A stretch of DNA of 64,000 nt from Calliopum simillimum (GCA_951812925.1 OX638368.1:160008492-160072491); one strand, 5' to 3'; shown: positions 11,453 to 22,619, counted from the first letter of the stretch. The notes: generated by a model from the sequence alone, not told the origin. Numbers and translations are program-made.

Positions 11453-12212
11453 GCGAGTATTTTATTCATTTGTATATTTTATTTACTTAAATTTCATTTA
11501 CTGGGCCATAGATCTGCAGTACAATCAGAAAAAGACGTACGAGTAACTCGATTTGAGGAAATTGAATTTTTGTTTTCAATAATTACACAGTGCAACAAAT
11601 TGAGGGGAAACTAATCTGAACTTGATCTCGATAACTGTTTTTGACTGATTCAGGTTCGCTGATTCCGAATCTGGAAACCTTTTTTTCCTATTGCGTCTGA
11701 GATCAGAGTCGGATGATTTGTTACAAAGTGTTACATGGGGGTGGGAGGGGTCATCAACTACGTTACGTAAAGTCGATTTTATAATTTTATGCGACAAAAA
11801 ATTCAAATTCAAATTACCAAAATAAAGATTTGTTACGTTACTAGGGGGGGAGGGGTTGTACGTTTTGTTACGTTGCGTTACGTCTGGGGAGGGGGGTCGA
11901 AAATTGCGTAACGTAATATGTGAATGGTCCCTTATACCGAACATCTTATATACTATACTTATTGTCCTTCCTTTGTAACTCAAAGAAGAAGGCGTGGCAG
12001 TTATAGAAAAGTATATTTATATAAAGGGTTTTCCAATAGAGACTAGACAACTTTTTTATTTAATAAAAGGCAAACCATTTGAGATATTTCAAAAACTTTA
12101 TTATCGGCTTGAAGAACAATCAAAAAATTTATGAATGGAACTCGACTTCGTTTATTTAGCCACCGCGGGAACGTGTGCAGCGGTCGATTCGCCAAGAATG
12201 GCCAAGATGATG

Positions 12213-12353
12213 AATTTCATCGCAAAATCAACGAAGCTCATTTTTGGCTCAATGGGTTCGTCAATAAGCAAAACATGCGTTATTGGTCCGGTGAAGATCT
12301 ACATGTGCTTCATGAATCACCACTTCATCCACAAAAAATAACTGTTTGGTGCG
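12213..12353 (+). pseudogene. Transposase fragment (first catalytic region)
   Basis: Encodes a NEAHFWLNGFVNKQNMRYWS motif and LHESPLHPQKITVW, typical of insect Tc1/mariner-superfamily transposases with an SDEAHFWL first catalytic motif. The first catalytic Asp is Asn here. The HTH DNA-binding half is absent. The frame is cut by the LTR element after TGGTGCG. Confidence 0.65.
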
Positions 12354-12574
12354 TGTATCGTATACACCCTGTATACGAGTTTTTCTCAGAGAATCAACAA
12401 AATGTATTTTCATATTTGTATAATGTATCAGTATTATTTGAGCTATTGTGATGTAAAGTTGTGCTTTTATTGTGTGCTTTTGTGTGCTGTGAATAAATGT
12501 GGTTTTTTGGACATAGTTCCTTTTTCCACAATAATTGTTGTGTTTTATTCCGCTGGCTATCGAAGGTTTAAACA
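12354..12574 (+). repeat. BEL/Pao 5' LTR
   Basis: 221 bp, TG...CA. It contains a palindromic GTATACACCCTGTATAC near its start and AATAAATGTGG further in, a possible polyadenylation region. Confidence 0.85.
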
Positions 12575-12825
12575 TTGGTCATTCGAGCGGATAAATTAAA
12601 AAAAAAAAAATTTTCTGGCGAAGTGCAAAATTTCTAGAAGTTAATTCTAGAAAAATCGTTGAAAATTGTGAAATTTCATTGTGGATGTATGCGTAGCGTC
12701 ATATTTACCCAATGGGGAATGGAGCGCATCAATACCGCTTCTGAAGCGCTCTAAAGCAGCAGTGAAGCGCATCTCTCTCGTTGCCAAAAGCGCTGAAATT
12801 AACATTGGCATGTCATTGGAACGAA

Positions 12826-12946
12826 GCGCTTCGCTCTCGTTACCAGAAATGCTCTTTGGATGCGCATCGCTCTCGCTACCAGAAATGCTCTTTGGATGCG
12901 CATTGCTCTCGCATTCAGAAATGCTCTTTGGATGCTTTTTGGATGA
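12826..12946. repeat. 36-bp minisatellite, block 1
   Basis: Three units built on ATCGCTCTCGCTACCAGAAA then TGCTCTTTGGATGCGC. 36 bp is 12 codons, so several frames stay open on both strands without any sign of a real gene. Confidence 0.8.
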
Positions 12947-13099
12947 CAATAAAAATATTTAAAAAATTAATTTTTAATTGAAATTTTACGTCTTTCGTCA
13001 ACAAAGACACATCAGACAATTATTTTTTTTTGATGTAATTATAATTATTTTTATTTTACTAAATTAATTCTAATTGAAAAATTGCAAGTTGAAAACTTT

Positions 13100-13200
13100 T
13101 GTGTTAGGTCTGGGCCGGAGTTGAACCGAGGACCTCACGGTTGCTACAACTCTCAATCGCAGTGCCAGTCGCTAGACCACTGCTCTATCATCGCGCTCTT
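13100..13200 (-). other. tRNA-like sequence (pol III promoter-like)
   Basis: Read on the minus strand, TGGTCTAGCGACTGG (13179-13165) resembles an A box and GGTTCAACTCC (13127-13117) a B box. The acceptor and anticodon stems do not fold cleanly, so it is more likely a SINE head or tRNA relic than a working tRNA. It sits between the two minisatellite blocks. Confidence 0.35.
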
Positions 13201-13246
13201 ACGAAGACGACTTATTGATTTATTTTGTTTTGTACGTTAATACGTG

Positions 13247-13420
13247 ACCGAAAGCGCATCGTTCTCGCTACCAGAAATGCTCTTTGGATGCGCATCGCTC
13301 TCGCATCCAGAAATGCTCTTTGGATGCGCATCGCTCTCGCTACCAGAAATGCTCTTTGGATGCGCATCGCTCTCGCATTCAGAAATGCTCTTTGGATGCG
13401 CTTCGCTCTCGCTACCTATA
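13247..13420. repeat. 36-bp minisatellite, block 2
   Basis: Four to five units of the same 36-bp sequence as at 12826-12946, alternating GCTACCAG and GCATCCAG/GCATTCAG variants. Edges decay towards 13500 (CTCTTTGGATGCGAGAAGG). Confidence 0.8.
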
Positions 13421-16400
13421 GCGCAGAAAATATGCGCATACAAATCAGCTCTTTGGATGCGAGAAGGACGCGCATCGCTATTGCATCTTGGGGATGCGCA
13501 TCGAAATTTTCTGTTGGGTTAATTTCAAATATTAAATATGTATATGTGAGTTTGGCATGAGAGGAATTGTTACTGAGAAGACCGCTGTACTGAAGAGAAC
13601 ATCACTTAGTTGAGTGGCTGTGCGGAGAGAAGGAGAAGTATACTGGCGCTGTGATGTCAGAAAAAATGAGCGAGCAAATGCGATTGCGTCATTCGATGTT
13701 TTAGTTAATAATAAATACTAACTATATTTCTGCAAAATGCATAAAACAATAATAATTTGTGAGTATTATATTTTAAAAAGTGCTATTGTGAGTTTTTTAT
13801 TGAAATCACTGTGAGTGCCTTGAGCAATGTCGACGACAGTGCGGCGTCAATGTGAGAAATTTTGCGGCTTTTTTGTTTTGATTTGTTTGCCTTTTTTGCG
13901 ATAAATTTTTTGCGTTTATGCTAAGAACTGTGAAGTGTAGAGCTAGGGCATAGTGCGTGATAATAATTTTGTAAAGAGTTTACAATTTTATAATAGATTC
14001 TGTGACAAATATTGTGCATTTAGTTTTTGATAAAGAATAACAAAAGCGACATGAGCAGATTGCTTTGAGTGCGTGTGTGCGTTTTGCTTGCAGCATCATA
14101 GTTGTGAGTGTGAGTGCATAGAAATTGAGAGTGCGTGTACTGTTTTTTGTATGCGTAAAAGGGCTTTTATTTTTTTATTCTATTTTCTCTTTCTTTTGAG
14201 GCTTATGTGTAGAACAGAAAGAAGAGAAACGCAGGCAAATGTGAGGTAGCGTCTTTTCGTGCGTTTTTTTTTTTTTTGTTTATACAAACACATTGTTTGT
14301 TTATTAGGGTGGATGAAATTGATCAAATGCGTTGATCATGTTTCTGTTACAGTGAAGCAGCGGCTTCTTATGCGTTTTTCACACTCACAGATTCTTAGCA
14401 AGTAGTAACATGCATGTTATGAAAATAGGTAGAGCATATTGGTCATTTTTGGGTATCGTCACCGATATTCAAAGAGAGTAAATTGTGCAAGAGCAAGATG
14501 ACCAAGAGCAAATGGTACCAAGAGCTATAGTGCAAATTAGTTCATGTCAAATTGATATGGGCTTGTATGTGTGCAATAAAATTATAAATAATAAGACGTT
14601 TTAAAGAGCGAAACGCAATAGAGCAAGAGAGTTTGTATCGTTTATGATGCGAACTCAAATGAATTTGTGTGCGAGGCAAAGGCAATCACTCACAGTGGCA
14701 CATAGGCACAAAAAATTACATAAAACTCACAATGATGGTAAAGGTTTTGGCACTTTATATAAAATTAAAGGAATAGGATAAATTTATGCAGGCATTATTT
14801 TTCCTTTTTAATATTTTTATTATTCTTCCATTAGATATCAAAATAGATAAGGACATCAATTAAATTTTCAACAAATGTAATCGATTGTTCGAGAAACTTT
14901 TTCTGCGTTAACAGAAATTAAAAGAGCGCTTTCAGCTCAATAGAATATAATATAAGTGAGCGACAGCGCGTTAATGGGAGTATAACAGAGCGGCAGGCTT
15001 TGTTTATAACTTGAGAGAGCAGAATCCTAAAAGGCAATTCGCTTCATGTAATATGTGAGATCAATCGAGAAATTTGCCAACTGCGAGCAGTGCTTCGGAG
15101 AAAATTATAGCCAGTATGTGCCATGGAGCTGCACAACAGTATGCTTTGTCTGCACAAATTTATAGAGAAACGTGTTGCTAACATACAGCTTACAACCAAA
15201 CAAAAAATTAGTCAAATATCTGGCTAAGGGATGGATCTAAAAACCAAAATTTTCTAAAATGAACGCCATTTGAAACAAAAAGAACTAGGCATGATGCTGA
15301 AATGTACTCCGAGTGTTCCAATAATTGTTTAAATTTATTATTATTTATAAATATATTTATTTATTATTTTTCTTCTTCTGCTAGCAAAGGGTAGAACGGT
15401 TAGAGCGATGAGTTTGCACGATGAGAATGGCGCTACGGTTTTATTGTCGCATTTTGAGAAATTATTTTTGAGCAAGAGCAAATACAGGAGGCGAATATGG
15501 CTTCTGTAGAGTGCACTAATAATGGACATTTAGATGAGATATTGCTGCGGTTTTGGCAACTAGATCAAGTTGCTGAGCTAAAACATTTGAGATCAGAAGA
15601 AGAAGAACAAATATCCAAAGACAATTTTTGTAAACATATTCTTGAGATAGTTTAGGGCTTTTTACAGTAACGATTTCTTTAAAAAAGAATAATTGAATAT
15701 TTGAATGGATAAATGTTTTAAGAGAAGCGATTGGAGAAGGATTGTGCATTGAAGCAAAATACTTATATTGCTTTTATGAAAATATGACCAGCTTAAGCAT
15801 TTGAGAAAAGACACTGGTAGAGCAGAGCAAGGTAATTTGCTATATTATGTTCCTCATTATTGCGTCATGAAATTTAGAGTGGTCTTTGTTGTAAACGGTT
15901 TGACTGAAACAGGCGTGCCTTTGAATCTAAGCAATTGTTTGATAAGATGTTGAAAAACCTTTTTCATTTAATTATGCGTTTTAGAAGGTATACAATTGCG
16001 ATTTATGCTGATATTAAGATAATGTTAAGGTCGACACATTGCATTAATATTGGTTGACAGTTATGACATATGGTATGACATCATCTACACAGAGCGCAGT
16101 AGGAGCTTTGATTCAATATGCAAGAGTGGCCGAAGAGGAATTCTTTTTGGCTACTGATATAATACAGCAAGATTTTTAAATGCATGATTGTGCAATGGGT
16201 GCATATACAGAGAAATTGGCGCTTACTTTAGTAAGAGATATGGTCACTGCTTTTTTGAAGAGCGGTGATTTTGAGCTTTTTATATGGAAAATTAGTAGGG
16301 ATTAAGCAAAAATGTTCATTATGAGATAGAATAGCGCTGGAGAAAGAATTTGCTATTTTGAAAATTTCATAATTAGCAGGTGGATTGCGGGCACAAAGGT

Positions 16401-16479
16401 TCAGATACATGGTTTTCCGATGCATCATATATGGTGCAGTGATTTATGTGACAATGGAGCAAAGCATATAAGTTTCAGT

Positions 16480-16780
16480 GAAACTTTAAGCATCAAAAGC
16501 GAGTGCAACACTGTAGGAAATGGAAACAGTGTCAAGATTAGAGTGTTTGGCGCAAGATTGTTGATTCAACTTCTGACTAAAGTGCTGGAGGAAATAGGCT
16601 GGGCAGGTTGTGAATACTTCCTGCGGTGCGATTCACAAGTGGTTCCTTATCAGAAATTATGAGCAACAGTGAGATTGGCCAAATGTTAACGCCAAATATT
16701 CATAGCTCGGATAATTTATTGAGCCGAGGTTTGTCTTCAAAAGAGATAGTCGATCATGAAAAATATTTGTATGCTTCAAA
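16480..16780 (+). pseudogene. BEL/Pao RNase H relic
   Basis: The frame around 16540-16660 encodes FGARLLIQLLTKVLEEIGW and YFLRCDSQVV, matching BEL/Pao RNase H (family LCGA-LL-L, then GW---YF-W-DSQ-V). A frameshift precedes FGARLL. Further on, TGTTAACGCCAAATATTC and a GCCGAGGTTTGTCT stretch recall the conserved VN-ADLASRG region. It is non-functional. Confidence 0.6.
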
Positions 16781-17564
16781 AGAATGGAGATAATTTTTGA
16801 AATTTTAGAAAGTCAGAAAATATGTAGGCTAAATTGAATGTGCTCAGCATTATATCAAAATATGATCATATACATGCAAATATATTCCGTTAATCGGCTG
16901 GGCTGTCCTATTGGAGTATGCGCATAGCTTGGAGAACGTTATAGATATTTTAGCATTTGTGCTAAAATTTCTCGATGGAGCCAGGCATAAAGGTAATGAG
17001 TGACAGTCGAAGTGCAAAGGAGAATAGGGCTTGCCCTTCGAGAGAAAGAATAATTGAAGTTCTGCTGAAATAAGAAAAAGAGAAAGACTTTGCGAAATGA
17101 ATACTTGTGCTAAAGAAAAGAAAACATGTGCAGCATGGGAGCTCAATTGAATTCTTGAATTCCATTTTAATTAATAAGAGTGGGCAGCAGAATAGCAGGA
17201 CTGATGTGCCAATGAGATAAGGCATTCGATGAGAGTTCAAAATGGTTCGCATATTTTTGATTATTGGCAATCTTCATAGAGCGACAATGCATGGTGCTGT
17301 GCAAGTACTAATGCAATTTGTGAGACAAAAGTTTTGGAGAACACGATTATGGAGCAAAATGTAATTTGTGCGCGATATTTTGCAAAATGTGAGAAAAATT
17401 AATATCTGCATTGCAAGAAGATGATACATTAAGAATTGGTAAACCTTTCTTACATACAGGTTTAGATAATAATTGTAAATTTTGTCCTTAAATGGTTGTT
17501 TAAGTAGGTAGTATTTAATAAAAAATGTTAGGTAGCTTATGTTGCTTGTTTAAAGACACGAGCA

Positions 17565-17894
17565 GTGCACATTGATACTATGACAGATTTAACTTATTTA
17601 TCTTTTATTGCTTGCTATGAGCGTTTTATTTGCAGACGAAGGCGTTGTGAGCGAATTTGCAGCGATAATGGTACATCTTTTGTTGGTGCGAATAAAGAGC
17701 TGAAAATGGTGTGTGAGAAGTGTCAAGGGCGAGAAGTGTATTATAACTTAAGCATCAAGAGCGAAGTATTTCCCCCAGAACAATGGTCTCTGGGAAGGAT
17801 CTATATCAGTTGTGATGCAAACGCTAAATCGATTGAAGCGACCCGTGCAGAAAATCTGTATTTTATCTGTCAAAACTGCAGACGAGCCATCTGA
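17565..17894 (+). pseudogene. BEL/Pao integrase relic
   Basis: Encodes VHIDTMTDL-like, SFIACYERFICRRRRC and ICSDNGTSFVGANKELK, the BEL/Pao integrase core around its second catalytic Asp (SDNGT-FVGA), then FPPEQWSLGRI, the conserved C-terminal PP-QWSLGRI motif. The region between them, including the third catalytic residue, is deleted. Confidence 0.7.
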
Positions 17895-17949
17895 GCAAAT
17901 TAATTGAGATGGGCATCATTATTAAAAACCTGCTGGTTTTTGCGGGCAC

Positions 17950-18170
17950 TGTATCGTATACACCCTGTATACGAGTTTTTCTCAGAGAATCAACAAAATG
18001 TATTTTCATATTTGTATAATGTATCAGTATTATTTGAGCTATTGTGATGTAAAGTTGTGCTTTTATTGTGTGCTTTTGTGTGCTGTGAATAAATGTGGTT
18101 TTTTGGACATAGTTCCTTTTTCCACAATAATTGTTGTGTTTTATTCCGCTGGCTATCGAAGGTTTAAACA
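17950..18170 (+). repeat. BEL/Pao 3' LTR
   Basis: A 221-bp match to the LTR at 12354-12574, with no difference seen by eye. TTTTTGCGGGCAC just upstream may be the polypurine-tract region. GTGCG follows. Confidence 0.85.
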
Positions 18171-18560
18171 GTGCGGTTTGCATGGCGGCGGCGTCATTAG
18201 GCCATATTTTTTCGTTGACGATAACGATCGTCATGTTACTGTGAATGGTCATCGTTATCGCGCCAAGATTCCGATTATTTTTAGCCCGAATTTGAAGATA
18301 TGGCCTTGGACGACATGTGGTTTCAACAGGACGGTGCCACAAACCATACAGCCCACGATACAATCGATTTTTTGAAGGGTCAGTTTAATGAGTGTGTTAC
18401 CTCAAGAAATGGGCCAGTCGATTGGCCGCCTCGTTCGTGCGATTTAACACCTCTAGACTATTTTCTGTGTGGCCAAATCATCGAAAATTGGGTACAACGA
18501 ATCGAACGCTGCACACGTGCCCGCGGTGGCCATATGAACGAAGTCGAGCTCCATTCATAA
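18171..18560 (+). pseudogene. Transposase fragment (second and third catalytic regions)
   Basis: Continues the frame broken at 12353: GVIRPYFF, VNGHRYRAKI, DDMWFQQDGATNHTA (second Asp in QQDGA), SRNGPVDWPPRSCDLTPLDY (third region). A frameshift near 18298 separates the first and second parts. The 3' terminal repeat follows. Confidence 0.7.
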
Positions 18561-19111
18561 ATTTCTTGATTGTTCTTTAAGCCGATAATAAAGTTTTTGA
18601 AATATCTCAAATGGATTGCGTTTTATTCAAAAAAAAGTTGTCAAGTCCCTATTAGAAAACCCTTTGTAAAGTTATATAAAATAAATCACCAATGGACATA
18701 ATATGTCGATAAAGCTATGTCCGTCGGTCTGTCTGTCCGTCGAAATCATTTTAATATTTTACGGAAGGAAGGAAATCGATATAATTTCAAGACCAAGACT
18801 GCTATGGTCTGGGCTCCATGACCATTAAGACCAAGACAGCTTTTCAGCCTTAGAGCTAATAGGTTTTTTAAGACTGCCATGGTCTTGATCTTGGTTTGCT
18901 CATCATAAGTTAGAATAGAGATGCCAAAGCGCTTTTTATTTGATTTTATGCAAGCGCTTGAAAATTTTCTATAGGATAGTTCCAATCGTTAGCAGAGTAT
19001 ACATATAAAAAATTCAAAAATGAAGGCGAATTTAATTGAAAGCAAATTGTGTCGCCAATAGTGTCTATGCTGTTGTTTTTCATATATATTTATTTTTTTT
19101 GTTTTTTTCAG

Positions 19112-19324
19112 GAACAACAATGGTCACCTAAAGAGTGTTCATAATTTTTGTATAAAATATTAACAAAAATAATTGAAGAAATGAAAGATGTCAATTGCCC
19201 ATACACAGCTTATGAGTTTCATTTTGATCCTCTGCGATATCTCATTGAATTTAAGAAATATGACGGTAAAACCGACAAAACTTTTTTAACTGAAGAGTAT
19301 ATACAGCATATAACAAACAAATAA
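19112..19324 (+). pseudogene. DXO-like gene, exon 4 with in-frame TAA
   Basis: After the acceptor TTTTTTTCAG the phase-0 frame reads EQQWSPKECS, stop (19142-19144), FLYKILTKIIEEMKDV and on to TAA 19322-19324. W-P--C--F--(F)L is the C-terminal helix pattern of DXO (family WNPSVCMNFCAAFL). The region beyond the stop still reads as well-formed protein with no other stop, so the lesion may be recent. AATAAA at 19320-19325 overlaps the final stop. Confidence 0.68.
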
Positions 19325-19325
19325 A

Positions 19326-19860
19326 TATTTTATTTTTATTTAAAATGTTGTCCTTTAAAACTGTATTGTTTATTGATAAACGTAAACAATGCAGTTTTTA
19401 TGGAAAGGAAAAATATAAATGTGTTTAAATACTTAAAATTGTCTTTTATTTGAATTCAAGTCATTGTATTGCAGCAAGTAAAAGAAAAACAGTTTTACTG
19501 CAACCACATACCTTGTGAACCAGTGATGCGAACTAAGTGCGTTTCCCAACAGATTGTTTAGCAATAGGGGAGAACTTGATTTGGGAGAAATGACGGGGTT
19601 GGTCGAGAATGCAGTATCACAATATGTTATTACTTTTAAGGTGCCGAAATACGCATTGGATGGTACTAGATGGCGCCTTAGGTTGGTGTTTTGGTTGAAA
19701 TTTTTTAGGCAAAATTTAGAATCGAAAATGCGGCGACCTAAACTTGAACGTAGAGGAAAGGTTCCTTGGGTATATTTTCTAAGAATTGATTTAACTTTCA
19801 TATTGGGGATAGCAGAGGTCGGTAAAACATCTTCCATACAATTTGACCCACCCTAATGTA
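19326..19860. other. Spacer, no recognised gene
   Basis: The open frames at 19433-19837 (-) and 19554-19856 (+) overlap on opposite strands and match nothing known to me. The right edge, TTGACCCACCCTA, looks like a MITE end, but no partner is seen nearby. Confidence 0.35.
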
Positions 19861-20112
19861 TATAAAACAAAACACGCCAAGTGTACCAGGCTTAAATTTG
19901 TTTGTCTCCCATTTTGCTCAAATTTGGCAATATGGTAGATCCGGTGTGCAACAACAATAATCCGGGAGGATTTGGTCTTAGTACCATTTTTTCTTAAAAT
20001 GCAGGGTGTTAAAGTTGGCGACTGTAGTCATTTTCATGAAAAGGGTGTTTTTCAAAATATTTATACCTTACACCAAAGCTTATAAATTGATATATACGTA
20101 GGCTGCTATATA

Positions 20113-20809
20113 TATTTCTGGCCTAGGCAACAATAATGTCAACAGCTAAAATCTGGCAACATTATAATAAAGTTTGACATTTTTAAGCATAAACGTACTC
20201 AGAACGTTTGACGAACGACCATCATTTGTGTTGTTTACAGTGGCTTGAAAAAATCAATTTGGCAAAAAAATGGAATTAAAGTAAACATTTTCATGCGATT
20301 ATTTTTCACAACTTTTGACATGGATTATCACGGCAAGAGTGCATCGATGAACTTAAAACTTTGTATGTCGATGAAGCACCATCCCATAGCACTGTGAAAA
20401 ACTGGTTTAATGAATTCAATCGTGGACGACGCTTGCTCAAAGACGAATTCCGTGAAGGTCGCCCAAAATGGCCGTTGTGCCAGAGAACATTGACGCCGTG
20501 CGCGAACTGATAATGCAAAATCGTCATGTGACATACCAAGAGATAGAGGCATCTTTGGGCATTGGTTCCACTCCATGCATTCGATTTTGCATGAATACTT
20601 AGTTGTAAAAAAACGTTTGTTCTAGTTGGAAACCCCATAATTTATCAATCGCTTAAATTATCAATGTAAAAATTGATTCACTGTAAACAACACAAATGAT
20701 GGTCGTACGTCAAAACGTTCTGAGTACGTTTATGCTAAAAAATGTCAAATTTTATTATGGTGTTGCCAGATTTTAGCTGTTGACGTAAGTGTTGCCTAGG
20801 CCAGAAATA
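20113..20809 (+). mobile_element. Internally deleted mariner
   Basis: Inverted ends of about 145 bp start TATTTCTGGCCTAGGCAAC, with TA on each side (20111-20112 and 20810-20811). Only the N-terminal transposase region is left between them. Confidence 0.75.
20325..20620 (+). pseudogene. Mariner transposase N-terminal relic
   Basis: Encodes CIDELKTLYVDEAPSHSTVK, NWFNEFNRGRRLLKDEFREG and, after a frameshift near 20470, VVPENIDAVRELIMQNRHVT and YQEIEASLGI. These are the paired helix-turn-helix domains of mariner transposases. The DDD catalytic domain is absent. Confidence 0.75.
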
Positions 20810-21072
20810 TATGAGCCGTTTATTTTGAAAGTGGCCTAAGTCCATTTCGGGGCAAAAGTAATGTCATTCACATTATATGCCGTAATAATCGGTTTTTTGT
20901 CCGATACTATTTTTTAAACATAACGCCATTATTTTCACACAATGTGGTAAACTTTCTGTAAAGACAGAATTCAATTTTATTCGTTCTGAACAAAATGCCA
21001 GCTAATTCATATTATGACACTACTTTTGCTACGAAATGGACTTAGGCCACTTTCAAAATAAACGGCTCATAT
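20810..21072. mobile_element. MITE with AAAGTGGCCTAAGTCC ends
   Basis: Inverted ends ATATGAGCCGTTTATTTTGA at 20809 and their complement ending at 21072 continue through AAGTGGCCTAAGTCCATTTC. It is inserted against the mariner's right TA. A related end occurs at 30676-30725, and the ends of 32281-34208 are similar. Confidence 0.7.
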
Positions 21073-21109
21073 AGCAGCCCACGTATATGTAGGTACTTTT
21101 TTTTACTTG

Positions 21110-21800
21110 GTTTTTTTTTCACCAAAATTTTTTACACTAAAAAATACTTTTGAATTTTTTTTAAAAAAACCCCACTTAAATATCTTTTTAAAGTACTTTA
21201 AATTAAAGCATAATTTATAAGCTTTAAAATGATGTATGACTCAAGATGGGATTCGGACGATGGATGAGTGTTTTTGGCATTTGAACTTCAGCGGCAGGCA
21301 AAACTCTTTGTTTACTCAAGAGGAAGGCATCTTATTAAAAAAGTGTACTTGGCATTAAATGCTTAGAATCGTCCAAGAATACTTGTGAAATTTTTGGGAA
21401 TTTTTTGGGAAGTTAAAAAAACATTTTTTTTTTCTTTGAATAATTTTTGCAAAAAATTAAAAAAAAAAATTTAAAAAAAAAATTAAAAAATTATTCAAAA
21501 AAAAAGTTTAAAAAAATTCCAAAAAATCCACACGTATTTCCTGAACGATTCTAAGCATTTTATGCCTAGTACCCTTTTTTTTAAGATGCCTTCCTCTTCA
21601 GTGAACAAAGAGTTTTGCCTGGCGCGCGGGCGTTCAAAAGCCAAAAACTTTCATCTAGCGACTGAATCCCATCTACATCATTTTAAAGCTTATAAATTAT
21701 GCATTGATTTAAAGTACTTTAAAAAAAATGTAAGGGGGTTTTTTTAAAAAAATTCAAAAGTATTTTTAATTGTAAAAAACTTTGGTGAAAAAAAAATTTT
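21110..21800. repeat. Palindrome, arms about 330 bp
   Basis: CAAAATTTTTTACAC through AAGTACTTTAAATTAAAGCA and GGCAAAACTCTTTGTTTAC is mirrored by 21550-21795, centred near 21455 in an A/T-only stretch. A diverged piece (TTCTAAGCATTTTATG, AAGATGCCAA) recurs at 24290-24395. Confidence 0.7.
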
Positions 21801-22619
21801 TTTCAGTAGGTAATAAAATAAATGGGACCACATACATATATATATCGGAGAAGAGGCTGTAAAATCCTTTTCTGGAGAAGAAGCTGTAGTGTCGTTATCC
21901 ATTTTCTTTATTAATAATTCTTTTACAGCAAAATCAATAAATTGCAAGTAATTGCATCGAGTCCCTGTGAGCTTAATAAGAATTTAATTTAATTTTCAAA
22001 AACGAAGCTCAAATTTTATTCGTTCTTTCGTTTTCCCAAATTTTCAATATCTAAAAATTTTATAAATTTGTTGAGTTTGCTCCCAGGGCAACGATCAGTG
22101 TCCGCTTTGATTCAAAAACCTCAATTACTTTACAGGTAAATTAGTAACAAGGGAATTAATTAGAAAAAAACATAATTGTTGCAAAAAACAGCAATACGTA
22201 ATACAACTGGAAGATCGGTAAAAACGCATTTTGACAAATGCGCCGACATATATATCAATTTAAAAGCTTTGGTGTAAGGTATACAGTACCTGGAGACCGA
22301 TCCCTGCTCGGTCAACAATTTGATCTTATTATTTTAGTCGATGTTTTTATTCATAGCTATTTTTTGTTATGAAACACGTACCTTTTCACCTCCAATGCTC
22401 TCATAATGATAAATTAACCGATGAGAAAAATAATAAGAAAAAACTCGGGAAATATCGAATGGTATAGAAAATATCAAGAATTCCAAATTTTTTAAGAGAA
22501 ATAGAATGCCCTAAAATAAATAAATGGGATACGCCACGTACCCAAAATATTTCGTCTCTTGTATGGGGGCTGAAATATCGTATCATGCCTCGGAAAGTTC
22601 ATTCCATTTTTTTTTTGTG

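Larger units (their letters stand above)
12354..18170 (+). mobile_element. BEL/Pao LTR retrotransposon, decayed interior
   Basis: 221-bp LTRs at 12354-12574 and 17950-18170 (TGTATCG...TTTAAACA), identical as far as I can read, are flanked by the 5-bp duplication GTGCG (12349-12353 and 18171-18175). TTGGTCATTCGAGCGGAT follows the 5' LTR. Relics of BEL/Pao RNase H and integrase are readable, but the 5.4-kb interior is full of stops and frameshifts and has no intact gag or pol. The 5' part carries 36-bp minisatellite blocks and a tRNA-like sequence. Confidence 0.8.
12022..18666 (+). mobile_element. Tc1/mariner-superfamily element, split by a BEL/Pao insertion
   Basis: Long inverted ends (about 130 bp) start AAAGGGTTTTCYAATAG and run through TTTGAGATATTTCAAAAACT to the transposase edges. 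TA flanks both sides (12020-12021 and 18667-18668). The transposase frame is interrupted at 12353 by an LTR element and resumes at 18171 after the duplicated GTGCG. Without the insertion the element would be about 0.8 kb, so its N-terminal transposase half is already deleted. Confidence 0.75.
7125..19324 (+). pseudogene. DXO/Rai1-family (Cutoff-like) gene, four exons, in-frame stop
   Basis: DXO/Rai1 enzymes remove defective RNA 5' caps and degrade RNA; Drosophila Cutoff is an inactive relative acting at piRNA clusters. Exons 7125-7680, 9553-9700, 11242-11452 and 19112-19324 join in frame (phases 1, 2, 0) to 375 codons, close to the usual DXO length of about 390. Family landmarks appear in order: SPVDLKKP near the start, HRGALSELL, FKFAQYC, DDPAKDPDTSAP, LIYSAEI, FVHTK, WWAKSY, YVGFRSDSGIV, then WSPKEC. 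Catalytic positions are altered: Glu of the FKFEQ-type motif is Ala, EhD is EIN, ELK is HTK. TAA at 19142-19144 removes the last 60 codons. The introns are full of transposons. Family assignment strong; orthology to cuff unproven. Confidence 0.75.

Noticed and set aside
11458..11614. Extension of DXO-like exon 3 to the stop at 11614
   Set aside because: The frame stays open, but the hydrophobic translation matches no DXO sequence, whereas exon 4 at 19112 restores the family motif in frame.
13100..13200. A functional tRNA gene
   Set aside because: A-box and B-box matches exist, but the acceptor, anticodon and T stems do not pair well; kept only as tRNA-like.
12647..13560. Overlapping open frames on both strands with 12-residue repeats
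   Set aside because: They come from a 36-bp minisatellite inside a retrotransposon; openness on both strands reflects unit length, not coding.
19433..19856. Overlapping 134- and 100-codon frames on opposite strands
   Set aside because: No motif, no splice context; one edge looks like a MITE end.
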